Below are positions 1 to 6,905 of a stretch of DNA of 64,000 bases, piece after piece (within the stretch, counting starts at the first letter, position 1; each line of letters starts with the position of its first letter). The stretch comes from JBEBVQ01 sp964527735. GTDB lineage: Bacteria; Bacteroidota; Bacteroidia; Chitinophagales; Chitinophagaceae. The stretch covers positions 73,129 through 137,128 of the forward strand of contig CAZGPG010000009.1 in the NCBI GenBank assembly GCA_964527735.1, in the 5' to 3' direction. Made by a program: the position numbers and the translations under genes. The notes beneath the pieces are model-generated. The model did no database searches, had not been told where the DNA came from, and saw only the letters and a program-made list of their open reading frames with translations.

Positions 1-435
1 CCGCTCCATGTACTTAACAAACCGTTCCAGCAGATTGGGAGTGACTTCATAGGCCGGGATTGATTTCTTACCAAGAAATGCTTCAAATTTCCGCAGGGCT
101 GCTTCATACTTTTTGGTTTCTACCAGTATTCCTTTTTGCTGACGTACATACGCCCAACCGTAAGCAAGAAAATCTTCTGATGTCCTATAAGTCTGTGGCA
201 GGTCGAATGCCCCGGATAGAAATTCCTGTTCCCGGTCATGTGCGATCTTCCGGGCAAGCCGTAGTTTTTCTTCACGGTCTTTCCGGTCTATTGGATTGCG
301 GGGATGGGTTTGGAAGTAAATTTTCAGGCTTTCTTTGCGGCGATAATCATTTGGCCCCGTTATGACCAGGATCAGACTGGTACGGCCTGTGGTGGCTGAC
401 TTCTCTTCGTAAATGCGGCATTTGAATCTTTCCAT
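1..435 (-). CDS. Tyrosine recombinase (integrase), N-terminal part, cut by window edge
   Basis: Reading the minus strand from an ATG at 435 gives 145 codons without a stop, continuing past base 1. The product begins MERFKCRIYEEKSATTGRTS and holds a conserved-looking beta-rich arm region, then a helical SAM-like core-binding region (DFLAYGWAYVRQQKG, ALRKFEAFLGKKSI). This matches the start of Bacteroidota phage/transposon integrases, which normally run about 400 residues and carry a C-terminal catalytic R...HxxR...Y domain. That catalytic part lies outside the window, so activity cannot be judged. Its presence suggests the AT-rich genes to the right belong to an integrated element. Family assignment is from recall of the family pattern. 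Confidence 0.8.
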   Translation of the reverse strand, partial: MERFKCRIYEEKSATTGRTSLILVITGPNDYRRKESLKIYFQTHPRNPIDRKDREEKLRLARKIAHDREQEFLSGAFDLPQTYRTSEDFLAYGWAYVRQQKGILVETKKYEAALRKFEAFLGKKSIPAYEVTPNLLERFVKYMER

Positions 436-842
436 GTGTATGATTGCTTTTGGAGTAATTCCGTGTGGTAAAATTCCAAAGTCTTTTCCGGAATATAAAA
501 CCAAAAAACATCATACATCATTTTATGTCAATAGATTATGAGGGATACAGGAGAAAAATTTTCAAAAACAAAAACACAGGATGTGCGTTTTGTGAACGCA
601 AACACAAAGCATCATTTGCGCAAATCCTGTTGACTGAAACGGGTATCAAATCCCGCTCCACAGGGTACGTTGGTCTTATGGTTTTTCAGGCCGGGAAGAT
701 GAAGAAAACGGCTGTTAGTTATCCATGCAACAGGAGGGTATTTGCAGTTCACATGTTCCTGTGCAGCAAACGTCCTGTTTGTTGTCTGTTGTTAATCTGT
801 TCCTCTGTTCTGGTGAGCTGGGGTTTGTTCTCTGGGGGAACA
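436..842. other. Intergenic region upstream of integrase, no gene seen
   Basis: About 400 bases lie between the divergent-side start of the integrase and the end of the next minus-strand gene. A plus-strand open frame of 155 codons starts at 465 but is rich in Cys, Lys and Phe, has no family resemblance and overlaps a better gene, so I do not call it. The space probably carries the integrase promoter and may hold recombinase-binding or excision control sites, but I see no clear inverted repeat or iteron. Confidence 0.4.
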
Positions 843-1190
843 TTAATTTCTCTGAACTTCAAACACAACTTTGAATTGTCCTTCAACATCCAGTTCTGCT
901 TTGTTGCCGGTAATGGTAAGCACTGTTTTTAAGCGATAGTTCAAAACAATGATCTTTGTCCCGCCCGATGTGCTTTCATTGAGCATGTCCAATGCTTCAT
1001 CAAAGCATTTTGTTTCAAACCAGACCTTGCCGGGACTTATTCTGATAACCCCAATTTCTGATGAAACGGACTTTTGATATGGGGTAGAGGTATGCTGCGC
1101 TATCAGGGTGCATTTTGTGACCCGGTAGCTTTGTTCCTGTGCTTGCAGGTGCAGCGGAAACAGGAGCAGGATGGATAGCAGCAGCTTCAT
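843..1190 (-). CDS. Small secreted protein of unknown function
   Basis: The 115-residue product starts with a clear Sec signal peptide (MKLLLSILLLFPLHLQAQ, cleavage likely after residue 17 or 18). The mature part of about 97 residues has alternating hydrophobic residues, as in a small beta-sheet domain, and two cysteines. I do not recognise a family. It sits 4 bases downstream of the gene ending at 1195 on the same strand, so the two are probably co-transcribed. Export to the periplasm is inferred from the signal only. Confidence 0.6.
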   Translation of the reverse strand: MKLLLSILLLFPLHLQAQEQSYRVTKCTLIAQHTSTPYQKSVSSEIGVIRISPGKVWFETKCFDEALDMLNESTSGGTKIIVLNYRLKTVLTITGNKAELDVEGQFKVVFEVQRN

Positions 1191-1194
1191 TTTC

Positions 1195-1623
1195 TTAATG
1201 GATAATCAGATTTTCTTTGTTTGATATAAACGTAGTTATTTCTTCTGAATTATTCTTCTTTCTGATTTCCTTTACCTGATCCAGTATTCTCTCAAAAATT
1301 TGATTTGAAGCGATACCCGTTCCTGTTTGAAGTGGTTGCAGAATTGGACGGAGGTTTGTTTTACCGGCAAAATCCGGCAACAGGTAGTATTCCCATTGTC
1401 CTACGCCAGCCTGTCGTTTTTCATGTTTTACCACAATATGCAGGTCTAATGTTTTGTGATCTTCTAAAGGTATGACCAGCGATACCACAATAGCAAGTTT
1501 GTTGTTCATCATTTCCCGGTAGAGGTTTGTCAATGCTTCATCGCTTTGAAGGAAAGAAACAATTTCCCGGTCATTGTAGTAGTACCGGCCATTGTTGGGA
1601 AGATTGAGGAATGTAGTCAGCAT
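1195..1623 (-). CDS. Hypothetical protein, element cargo
   Basis: The start at 1623 gives a 142-residue protein beginning MLTTFLNLPNNGRYYYNDRE; an upstream ATG at 1671 would add 16 residues of less natural sequence. There is no signal peptide or membrane segment. The sequence is a mixed alpha/beta soluble type with a charged C-terminal helix (ERILDQVKEIRKKNNSEE). I recognise no domain. It immediately precedes the secreted-protein gene on the same strand with a 4-base gap, which points to one small operon in the accessory region. Confidence 0.55.
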   Translation of the reverse strand: MLTTFLNLPNNGRYYYNDREIVSFLQSDEALTNLYREMMNNKLAIVVSLVIPLEDHKTLDLHIVVKHEKRQAGVGQWEYYLLPDFAGKTNLRPILQPLQTGTGIASNQIFERILDQVKEIRKKNNSEEITTFISNKENLIIH

Positions 1624-1968
1624 ATGCTTTGTTTGAAGGTTTATAACCAGTGCTTTTGCCCCCATAAGCAACGGTCTTTGAGAAGTTTATTATTGGCATC
1701 CTTTTTTATCTGGCAACATTTATAGAACTTCGCTCTGAACCAAAATGTAAGCCTATGTAAATACCCAAGCAGAAACTTTTCTTTTATTGCTGTATCGTTC
1801 GTTGCATCACCTAAATTACCACAAATAGAAACTAAAGCAAATGGATGTGTATGGCTCGTCATATCATGGCGTAGCTGTACCGTTCGCTTTAGTTGGGTTG
1901 TGGTAAACCTGGTGATGGCTGCGGTCAACGGCTACGCTTAATTTTTTTAATCACCAAATTACCACACA

Positions 1969-2328
1969 ATGAAGAAATCAATCTCAAACACAATTCTTGC
2001 GTTTACGCTTGTAACGCTCTTTTCAAGCTGTGCCTTTCACAATGGCTATCTCTCCAATTCCACTACTACTGTTCTGGAAAAAGCAAACTTCTCCTATGTC
2101 CAGAAACAAATTGAAGGCCGGGCATCTGTCAAATACATTCTGGGCTTCGGAGGTCTGAAAAAACAAACCATCATTGACCATGCAAAGCGGGATATGCTCC
2201 GGCATCATCCTTTGGACGACAATCAGGCATTGGCGAATGTTACCGTCAATTACAAAACCTCCAACTACGCAGGTATTGTTCGCAAAATCCAATGTACCGT
2301 TACGGCGGATATTGTGGAGTTCAACTGA
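1969..2328 (+). CDS. DUF6567-like small lipoprotein
   Basis: The 119-residue product has a lipoprotein signal with lipobox around LFSSC-AF, Cys at residue 21. After it come NSTTTVLEKANFSYVQKQIEG, then KYILGFGGLKKQTII and a helix rich in charged residues. This order (a TTTVL.K.NF beta strand, a G.ASVKYI.G.GG turn, then a V.V beta strand) matches, from recall, the Bacteroidota family DUF6567, whose function is unknown. It would be anchored in a membrane on the periplasmic side or exported to the surface. It lies alone on the plus strand, divergent from the pair at 843-1623. Confidence 0.65.
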   Translation: MKKSISNTILAFTLVTLFSSCAFHNGYLSNSTTTVLEKANFSYVQKQIEGRASVKYILGFGGLKKQTIIDHAKRDMLRHHPLDDNQALANVTVNYKTSNYAGIVRKIQCTVTADIVEFN

Positions 2329-2359
2329 TCTATTGTTTCACGCTTAAAAACCTCCAAAG

Positions 2360-2623
2360 ATGGAACCATACAAAACACTTGGCAAGTGCGCCAAGGTATT
2401 TGAAATACTTACGTATGCAAGCCTTGTAATAGGGATATTCTTTTCCCTGTATTTTCTTGAAATTATCTTGCTTGTAGCGTTATATACCTTGATCGCCTTT
2501 TTTACATTTATATTGACTGCTAAACTGCTCAGGTTATTTATCAATGTTGGGAAGAATATCCAGAACATAAACGACAATCTCTACATAATAGCCAAGAAAG
2601 CAGAAGAAAGTGATAAAGCCTGA
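2360..2623 (+). CDS. Small two-segment membrane protein
   Basis: The 87-residue product has about 15 polar residues, then two closely spaced hydrophobic stretches (about residues 16-38 and 39-58) and a polar helical tail (NVGKNIQNINDNLYIIAKKAEESDKA). It would insert in the inner membrane as a hairpin. No family is recognised. It starts 31 bases after the lipoprotein stop and ends 55 bases before the next start, all on the plus strand, so a shared transcript with both neighbours is possible. Confidence 0.5.
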   Translation: MEPYKTLGKCAKVFEILTYASLVIGIFFSLYFLEIILLVALYTLIAFFTFILTAKLLRLFINVGKNIQNINDNLYIIAKKAEESDKA

Positions 2624-2678
2624 ACTAACAACATTTCAGAAAGGAACAATATTGTTTAAACACAAAATCATTAAAGCA

Positions 2679-3494
2679 ATGAACAAAATCATTCTTACCC
2701 TTCTTTGTTTCCTGTTGATTGGAACAAAAGGACAAGCACAAATAACACTGGAAAAGACATACACTAATTTAGTGCCTGAATTGATTAATCTAAGCATATC
2801 AGGAAAAAAGTATGCGGTATATCATCCAAATGAATTGCGCTTATACAATCTCGACCACAGCTTATGGAAAACAATTGAATATCCTCCGCAAGCAGGATAC
2901 AATAGTATTGAGCGTTACACCAATACGATTTCCGAAGAATTATTCAATTTAGATAACCGAATTGAACTGATTTTACAATATGTGGATACAATGACACCGG
3001 GCAAGTACAAGTCTTGTCTTATTGATGAGAATAGCAACGTTTTACAATGTTTTGACCAGGTTCTATGGTGCGATATTTACAATGTTGGAAATGATCAATT
3101 CAAGCTAAGGGCTGCCGGGGGAGGAACTTATTTGGTACCAGACTTTTTTTACACTTTGTACTCTCTTCCCGGAACACTCCCATGTGATCCCTGTGGCGAC
3201 AATCTGGGAATAGGCCGGTTATCAGGTAATGGTAATTTCAACAGTTCCATGATGGTTTATCCCAATCCTTCTTCCGGACAAATCAGGATAGACTACCAAC
3301 TCCCCACAGATGTTAAAGAAGGTGTCATTGATTTGTTCAATGAGCAGGGGCAGGTGATAAAATCCTACCGTGTGGATGGCTTTCAGCAATTCCTGTTGTT
3401 GAACAATTCAGAATTGCCTGCGGGGAAGTATTACTATTCGCTAAAGGGCAACGGTCGTACGCTTACCAGTGAAAAAATGATCCTGATCCGGTAA
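2679..3494 (+). CDS. Secreted protein with T9SS type A sorting domain
   Basis: The start at 2679 (MNKIILTLLCFLLIGTKGQA) gives a clean signal peptide and a 271-residue protein; the open frame extends 23 codons further upstream without a plausible start. The middle of about 170 residues is not recognised and has a CDPCGDN cysteine motif. The last 75 residues are a typical type A sorting domain: MMVYPNPSSGQIRIDYQ, then LFNEQGQVIKSY and LPAGKYYYSLKGNG, ending in KMILIR. Such proteins are exported by the type IX system, which removes this domain. It is AT-rich like its neighbours and followed by a good terminator. Confidence 0.75.
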   Translation: MNKIILTLLCFLLIGTKGQAQITLEKTYTNLVPELINLSISGKKYAVYHPNELRLYNLDHSLWKTIEYPPQAGYNSIERYTNTISEELFNLDNRIELILQYVDTMTPGKYKSCLIDENSNVLQCFDQVLWCDIYNVGNDQFKLRAAGGGTYLVPDFFYTLYSLPGTLPCDPCGDNLGIGRLSGNGNFNSSMMVYPNPSSGQIRIDYQLPTDVKEGVIDLFNEQGQVIKSYRVDGFQQFLLLNNSELPAGKYYYSLKGNGRTLTSEKMILIR

Positions 3495-3519
3495 ATTGGA
3501 AGTATTCTAAATGATTTAC

Positions 3520-3548
3520 AAAGCCACTGTAACAGGTGGCTTTTTTTA
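3520..3548 (+). terminator. Rho-independent terminator after the T9SS gene
   Basis: An AAGCCAC/GTGGCTT hairpin with a short loop (TGTAACAG) is followed directly by seven T residues. It begins 25 bases after the stop at 3494 and closes the plus-strand cluster 1969-3494. Confidence 0.8.
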
Positions 3549-3613
3549 TTCCGGCAATTCTTTCGGTGTTTTTTGAGTGTTTCGGTTTCGAGTGGAGGTA
3601 AATTCAACGGCAA

Positions 3614-3707
3614 AATTTGACAGGGGAAATTGTCAAATTGGAATGGTTTGAATTGCATATTATTGTTAGCCCGGTTCATGACGTTTCCGTTCGGAAACGG
3701 GAACGTC
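3614..3707. promoter_or_regulatory. Two operator-like inverted repeats upstream of the HEPN-like gene
   Basis: AATTTGACA at 3614-3622 is perfectly inverted as TGTCAAATT at 3631-3639 with 8 bases between. A second repeat follows: GTTTCCG at 3683-3689 and CGGAAAC at 3692-3698, with 2 bases between, nested inside GACGTT (3680-3685) and AACGTC (3702-3707). Both lie 75 to 170 bases upstream of the start at 3782, where a promoter and repressor sites would be expected. Neither is followed by a T run in the downstream direction, so they look like protein-binding sites rather than terminators. Their function is inferred. Confidence 0.45.
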
Positions 3708-3781
3708 TATTTTCAAGTTTCTGTTTTGCATTTTCTGTATATTTATCGAACAAATCTTACTATTGAAATATTATAGCTGTT

Positions 3782-4375
3782 ATGAGTAGTTCAAAAAAAG
3801 TTAGCGACTTAGTCGAAATGTCCAGAATTATGGGACGCATCAAAGAGTTTGCCCCAATTCACAACACATACAAGTTGGACTTGTCATTATTGGTTGAACA
3901 AATGGATGTGCATCAAAATGATTTGTCAAAATGTCAATCATTTTATCGTTCATCAATAGTTATGTTTTTTACCGGAATTGAAGCTGACATTTTTTACTAT
4001 AACCAGTTCGATCCATATAATGGTTATCATGACAAGAACACTTTTAAGGAAAAACTTGAAAAGACCTTTTCTCAAGTTTGTACAACATGGAAAAGAGATC
4101 AACTTTTGCAAGACTATTTTTCTTCTAATCTTGAAACTATTTTTAAATTAAGAAACATCCGTAACGACGTAGCCCATCCTAAATCTTTAGTTCATGTGTT
4201 TAAAGCAAGCAATGATGATGTTGCTGAGTTGAAACAGGCAATTGAACACTACAATGCCTTTATAAATGATTTGATGTCCAATTTTCTTTTTGAGATGAGG
4301 TTTGGTTCTTTTCAAGATATGGATGAGGCTATAGAGAAACTATTTGTAGGAATGATTTATATTCCAAAGGGTTGA
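3782..4375 (+). CDS. HEPN-like protein with RxxxxH motif, possible RNase or toxin
   Basis: The 197-residue product is soluble and mostly helical. Its middle contains IFKLRNIRNDVAHPKSLV, which has the R-N-D-V-A-H spacing (R then four residues then H) that defines HEPN domains, preceded by a long helix (SFYRSSIVMFFTGIEADIFYYN). HEPN proteins are often RNases in toxin-antitoxin, CRISPR or abortive-infection systems; others only bind nucleotide or protein partners. There is no obvious antitoxin or MNT partner next door. The gene lies on the mobile-looking island, is strongly AT-rich, and has two palindromes upstream. Domain call is by motif only. Confidence 0.6.
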   Translation: MSSSKKVSDLVEMSRIMGRIKEFAPIHNTYKLDLSLLVEQMDVHQNDLSKCQSFYRSSIVMFFTGIEADIFYYNQFDPYNGYHDKNTFKEKLEKTFSQVCTTWKRDQLLQDYFSSNLETIFKLRNIRNDVAHPKSLVHVFKASNDDVAELKQAIEHYNAFINDLMSNFLFEMRFGSFQDMDEAIEKLFVGMIYIPKG

Positions 4376-4397
4376 CGTTATTCATCGTGAAAAGCAT

Positions 4398-4616
4398 ATG
4401 AAAGCCTTTCTTTTTCTGTTTTTAACCATCGCTTCTGTAATACTTATTAGCTGTGATAATAAGACAGAGAAGAGGTTGATGAAATTTATTGGTGAGGATA
4501 GCTCTAATTATGCAAACCTTGAAAGGGGTTACAATGAGAACGTAATACGAAGCTTTAAAAATTCAGTAGAATATGGAAGGATTTTCTTCCCGAATCACGA
4601 TACAATCAATTACTGA
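4398..4616 (+). CDS. Short lipoprotein, possibly the N-terminal half of a frameshifted gene
   Basis: The 72-residue product begins with a lipoprotein signal (MKAFLFLFLTIASVILISC-DN), Cys at residue 19. The mature part is short and charged. It ends at 4616 while another open frame in a different phase begins at 4573 and continues to 4800. The two together would make a lipoprotein of about 135 residues, so a single base change in the overlap may have split one gene. The gene follows the HEPN-like gene by 22 bases on the same strand. No family recognised. Confidence 0.45.
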   Translation: MKAFLFLFLTIASVILISCDNKTEKRLMKFIGEDSSNYANLERGYNENVIRSFKNSVEYGRIFFPNHDTINY

Positions 4617-4800
4617 TTTTTATCACACCATATCGCTGACGACGGAGTATGGCGGAACCATATTTGAAATGCCTGATGGAAGCAAAGAGTTTATTAAGGG
4701 ATATTTTTGCTGTGAAGTTCAACTGCCAAATGATGGCAGGTTTGAGGATGCAAGAGTGTTTATGGAGGAAATGAAGAGACATAATGGTGTACATCCATAA
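4573..4800 (+). CDS. Small protein, possibly the C-terminal half of the preceding lipoprotein
   Basis: The 75-residue frame reads SITDFYHTISLTTEYGGTIF and then EMPDGSKEFIKGYFCCEVQL, which looks like real protein sequence with beta-strand alternation. It lacks its own signal peptide and overlaps the lipoprotein gene by 44 bases in another frame. It may be a separate small gene, or the displaced second half of the lipoprotein after a frameshift near 4600. I cannot decide without a homologue. Confidence 0.35.
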   Translation: MEGFSSRITIQSITDFYHTISLTTEYGGTIFEMPDGSKEFIKGYFCCEVQLPNDGRFEDARVFMEEMKRHNGVHP

Positions 4801-4880
4801 ATATCTCCTTTCAGCAATGAAATATTATAGCGTACTGGTATCAAATTCATCAATTCGCAACACATTTTTCAACCCAAAAC

Positions 4881-4900
4881 TTTGGGACGTTTTTGGGACG
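4881..4900 (+). repeat. TTTGGGACG iteron pair, first copy
   Basis: Two TTTGGGACG units in direct orientation are separated by TT. An identical 20-base block lies at 5100-5119. Flanking bases also contain GGACAAATTCCGGACGG, an imperfect variant. Short direct iterons beside an attachment site are what tyrosine recombinases use as arm-type sites; that role is inferred. Confidence 0.5.
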
Positions 4901-5056
4901 ACCCGGACAAATTCCGGACGGATTTTGCTCAAACAAAAGCAAATGAGTTATACATGCAGTAGAATGAAACCCTTGTCCCGTACAGCTTTTCACGTTAAAA
5001 CACACGTAAGATTTAGTGCCTGATAATTACTGTTCCGGGCACTAAATACCAACCTC

Positions 5057-5083
5057 AAAACCCTGATCCCGCAAGGATTTCAG
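5057..5083. repeat. Attachment-like direct repeat, first copy (inside a hairpin)
   Basis: The 27 bases starting AAAACCCTGATCCCGCAAGG are identical to 6743-6769. In this copy the sequence continues into GGTTTTTG, so AAAACCCTGA (5057-5066) pairs with TCAGGGTTTT (5079-5088) and a T-rich tail follows to about 5099, making a rho-independent terminator. The second copy lacks the right arm. Integrases often target terminator or tRNA ends and duplicate only the core, so this fits an att duplication. The order of events is inference. Confidence 0.55.
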
Positions 5084-5099
5084 GGTTTTTGTTTTTTGA

Positions 5100-5119
5100 T
5101 TTGGGACGTTTTTGGGACG
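5100..5119 (+). repeat. TTTGGGACG iteron pair, second copy
   Basis: This block is identical to 4881-4900 and begins 17 bases after the first attachment-like repeat. The two iteron blocks thus flank that repeat, at 156 bases before and 16 bases after it, as arm-type integrase sites might. Confidence 0.5.
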
Positions 5120-5172
5120 GGGATTGGGCAAGGGAAAGCAAATGGTGGAAGTGAAAATGTCAGACTACCTAA

Positions 5173-5472
5173 CTACTCAAGTTTCATGCTGCAAATACGG
5201 CGATCTTTATTTACTACGGAGTCCCCCATGTTAAAATATTTTTGAAATGTAGTCCTATAAGCATTCATTTGTGCTTCATCAATCCAGCCAAATACAAACA
5301 CTACTTTACCGTCTATAACCCTGCAGAGGGAATCCATATCCGTATTCCAACAAAATGGACGTAGCCCTTTCATATAAGACCACTTACTGCTATCCGGATG
5401 GATAAAAAGATAATACTGGCATTGAGGCAAATTCATGTACATAACAATGGGTTGAAGGGATCTGCCGCTCAT
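5173..5472 (-). pseudogene. Displaced C-terminal part of the glycosyltransferase
   Basis: This frame overlaps the end of the glycosyltransferase gene by 83 bases in another phase. From about 5410 downward it reads IHPDSSKWSYMKGLRP, then VIDGKVVFVFGWIDEAQ and ends RRICSMKLE. That is a plausible soluble C-terminal domain, such as follows the last membrane segment in ArnT-like enzymes. Above about 5410 this frame is poor, while the other frame (CYVHEFASMPVLSFY) is good. The switch therefore lies near the run CTTTTTATCC around 5403-5413. The intact product would be about 495 residues. Confidence 0.55.
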
Positions 5473-6652
5473 TTATCCACCTGAAATTGTCTGTAGTCCA
5501 GTCGAACTTCAAGGGAGTAAACATGTACTTGAATGAGTTGAAATTTACCACAGTGATTACACAGCTTAAAATAATCAACGGGGCTATGAATTTGGCATGC
5601 TTTACCTTGAAGCATTGTTCTAATCCTACACCCATGATCAGGAGTACCATAGGAAATACAAACAGGCACACTCTTGACAACAGGGTATATCGATGCAGAC
5701 CTGCAGCAAGCAATAATAAAATGACAGGCAGGATCAATATGATTGACAATGCCTGATTTTTCCGCATTAAATAAATGACACCAATCAAGAGGAGTAACAG
5801 GTTGGTGATCAATGACAATGTCCAATGACCTCCGATCGTTCCAAAAAGGGAGTATAATGTATCCATATTCCTCCCCCATTCTTCAGCATTGGAAGGCATA
5901 AGAAAAAGGAAATAATTGATATGCCAGTTTTGCAGGTAGTCGGATTGTATACCAGGCTTAAGGAATAGGAAATAGTTCAGCAGGAAAGTAAATATCCATA
6001 GCAGTATTACACTGGATACCGTTACCGGCAGCTTCGGCAAAGATGTCCTTTTTGCCTGAAGGACAAATGATGTGCCTATGCCTGCCAATATAAAAACCGA
6101 CGGCATGGAAAACCATATTGCGAAGAAACCAACAGCAGACCATATAATAAACAGACGAACAGCTTTTGTTTTTTTAGGATTATGTCTTAGGGCCAGCAAT
6201 ACCAGTAGTATACTGATAAGTTCGTCAGATGCATACTGCTTAAACTCGGTCGCATACCGTACATAGATCAGCCCTGAAGCCATCAGAAATAGCGGGTAAA
6301 TACCCCCACGGACAACATTGAGCTGCTTTAGCAATTTATAAAATCCGATTACACAAAGTAAACCACAAATGAATGGATACAGACGTAGCACCATTTCATG
6401 TGGCCCGAATAATATGTATGCCAGCTTGCTGATTAAGAGGAATGGAATTGGCGCAAACTGCTCATAGGATAATGGTAGCAGTAGCTCAGCAAAAGAGCGT
6501 TCATACAGATTTCTGAAGAGGTTTACTTCATCGAGAAAAAGATTCCGGTTTTGCAGAAATACTATGGCACGCAGGAGCATTCCGGAAAAAATGATTGCCA
6601 CACAGATTAATCCCAAAATATGCGTAGATGAAATTTTACGTTGCTTACTCAT
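5390..6652 (-). CDS. GT39/ArnT-like membrane glycosyltransferase, C-terminus lost by frameshift
   Basis: The 420-residue product has about ten to eleven hydrophobic segments. After the first one comes FLDEVNLFRNLYER, with the acidic DE of the first periplasmic loop typical of GT-C enzymes (PMT, ArnT, RgtA-like families). These enzymes move a sugar from a polyprenyl-phosphate donor to a lipid or protein acceptor in the inner membrane. The frame ends abruptly at FYPSG after the last membrane segment, while the expected soluble tail continues in another frame. Either the gene is broken or the sequence has an indel. It lies between the two attachment-like repeats, so it may be cargo of a second small element. 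Confidence 0.65.
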   Translation of the reverse strand: MSKQRKISSTHILGLICVAIIFSGMLLRAIVFLQNRNLFLDEVNLFRNLYERSFAELLLPLSYEQFAPIPFLLISKLAYILFGPHEMVLRLYPFICGLLCVIGFYKLLKQLNVVRGGIYPLFLMASGLIYVRYATEFKQYASDELISILLVLLALRHNPKKTKAVRLFIIWSAVGFFAIWFSMPSVFILAGIGTSFVLQAKRTSLPKLPVTVSSVILLWIFTFLLNYFLFLKPGIQSDYLQNWHINYFLFLMPSNAEEWGRNMDTLYSLFGTIGGHWTLSLITNLLLLLIGVIYLMRKNQALSIILILPVILLLLAAGLHRYTLLSRVCLFVFPMVLLIMGVGLEQCFKVKHAKFIAPLIILSCVITVVNFNSFKYMFTPLKFDWTTDNFRWINERQIPSTHCYVHEFASMPVLSFYPSG

Positions 6653-6684
6653 AACGGAACATTAGTGCTTACTCAAAACAAGAT

Positions 6685-6723
6685 TTACTTTTTATTCCCC
6701 CGTCTGTAAGATATAAAAAGTAA
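6685..6723. promoter_or_regulatory. Inverted repeat upstream of the glycosyltransferase
   Basis: TTACTTTTTAT at 6685-6695 is perfectly inverted as ATAAAAAGTAA at 6713-6723 with 17 bases between. It lies 33 bases upstream of the minus-strand start at 6652. It may be an operator or the remnant of an upstream terminator; the sequence does not decide. Confidence 0.35.
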
Positions 6724-6742
6724 GCAATAAGTTCCGGGCACG

Positions 6743-6769
6743 AAAACCCTGATCCCGCAAGGATTTCAG
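6743..6769. repeat. Attachment-like direct repeat, second copy
   Basis: The 27 bases are identical to 5057-5083. The upstream 11 bases GTTCCGGGCAC are also shared (6731-6741, and 5032-5042), but the spacer is 1 base here and 14 in the first copy. After CAG the sequence departs to AAAATTTAATT, so the hairpin is not completed. The AT-rich accessory region ends close to here, and genes from 6906 on have clearly higher GC. This is my best candidate for the right boundary of the island. Confidence 0.5.
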
Positions 6770-6905
6770 AAAATTTAATTACGGACGTAGTAAATTGAAT
6801 CAGATTGAAAAGCAGTTCTCAGAACATTTTACAAACAATGGTTTTCAAATTGAAAACTATTTCTTATCAGATTTGAGGTGAAAATTTGGACGTTTTGCCA
6901 GGCGG

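Larger units (their letters stand above)
4801..5172. other. Gene-free junction with iterons and attachment-like repeat
   Basis: No convincing gene lies here. The stretch holds two copies of the paired iteron TTTGGGACG-TT-TTTGGGACG, the motif GTTCCGGGCAC at 5032-5042, and the first copy of the 27-bp direct repeat whose inverted arms form a hairpin. These are listed separately. The combination resembles the end of an integrated element in Bacteroidota. Confidence 0.5.

Noticed and set aside
465..932. 155-codon plus-strand open frame upstream of the integrase
   Set aside because: Unnatural composition (many Cys, Lys, Phe), no family resemblance, and overlap with the signal-peptide gene at 843-1190.
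1641..1928. 95-codon minus-strand open frame
   Set aside because: No domain, no signal, poor composition; it overlaps the start region of the gene at 1195-1623.
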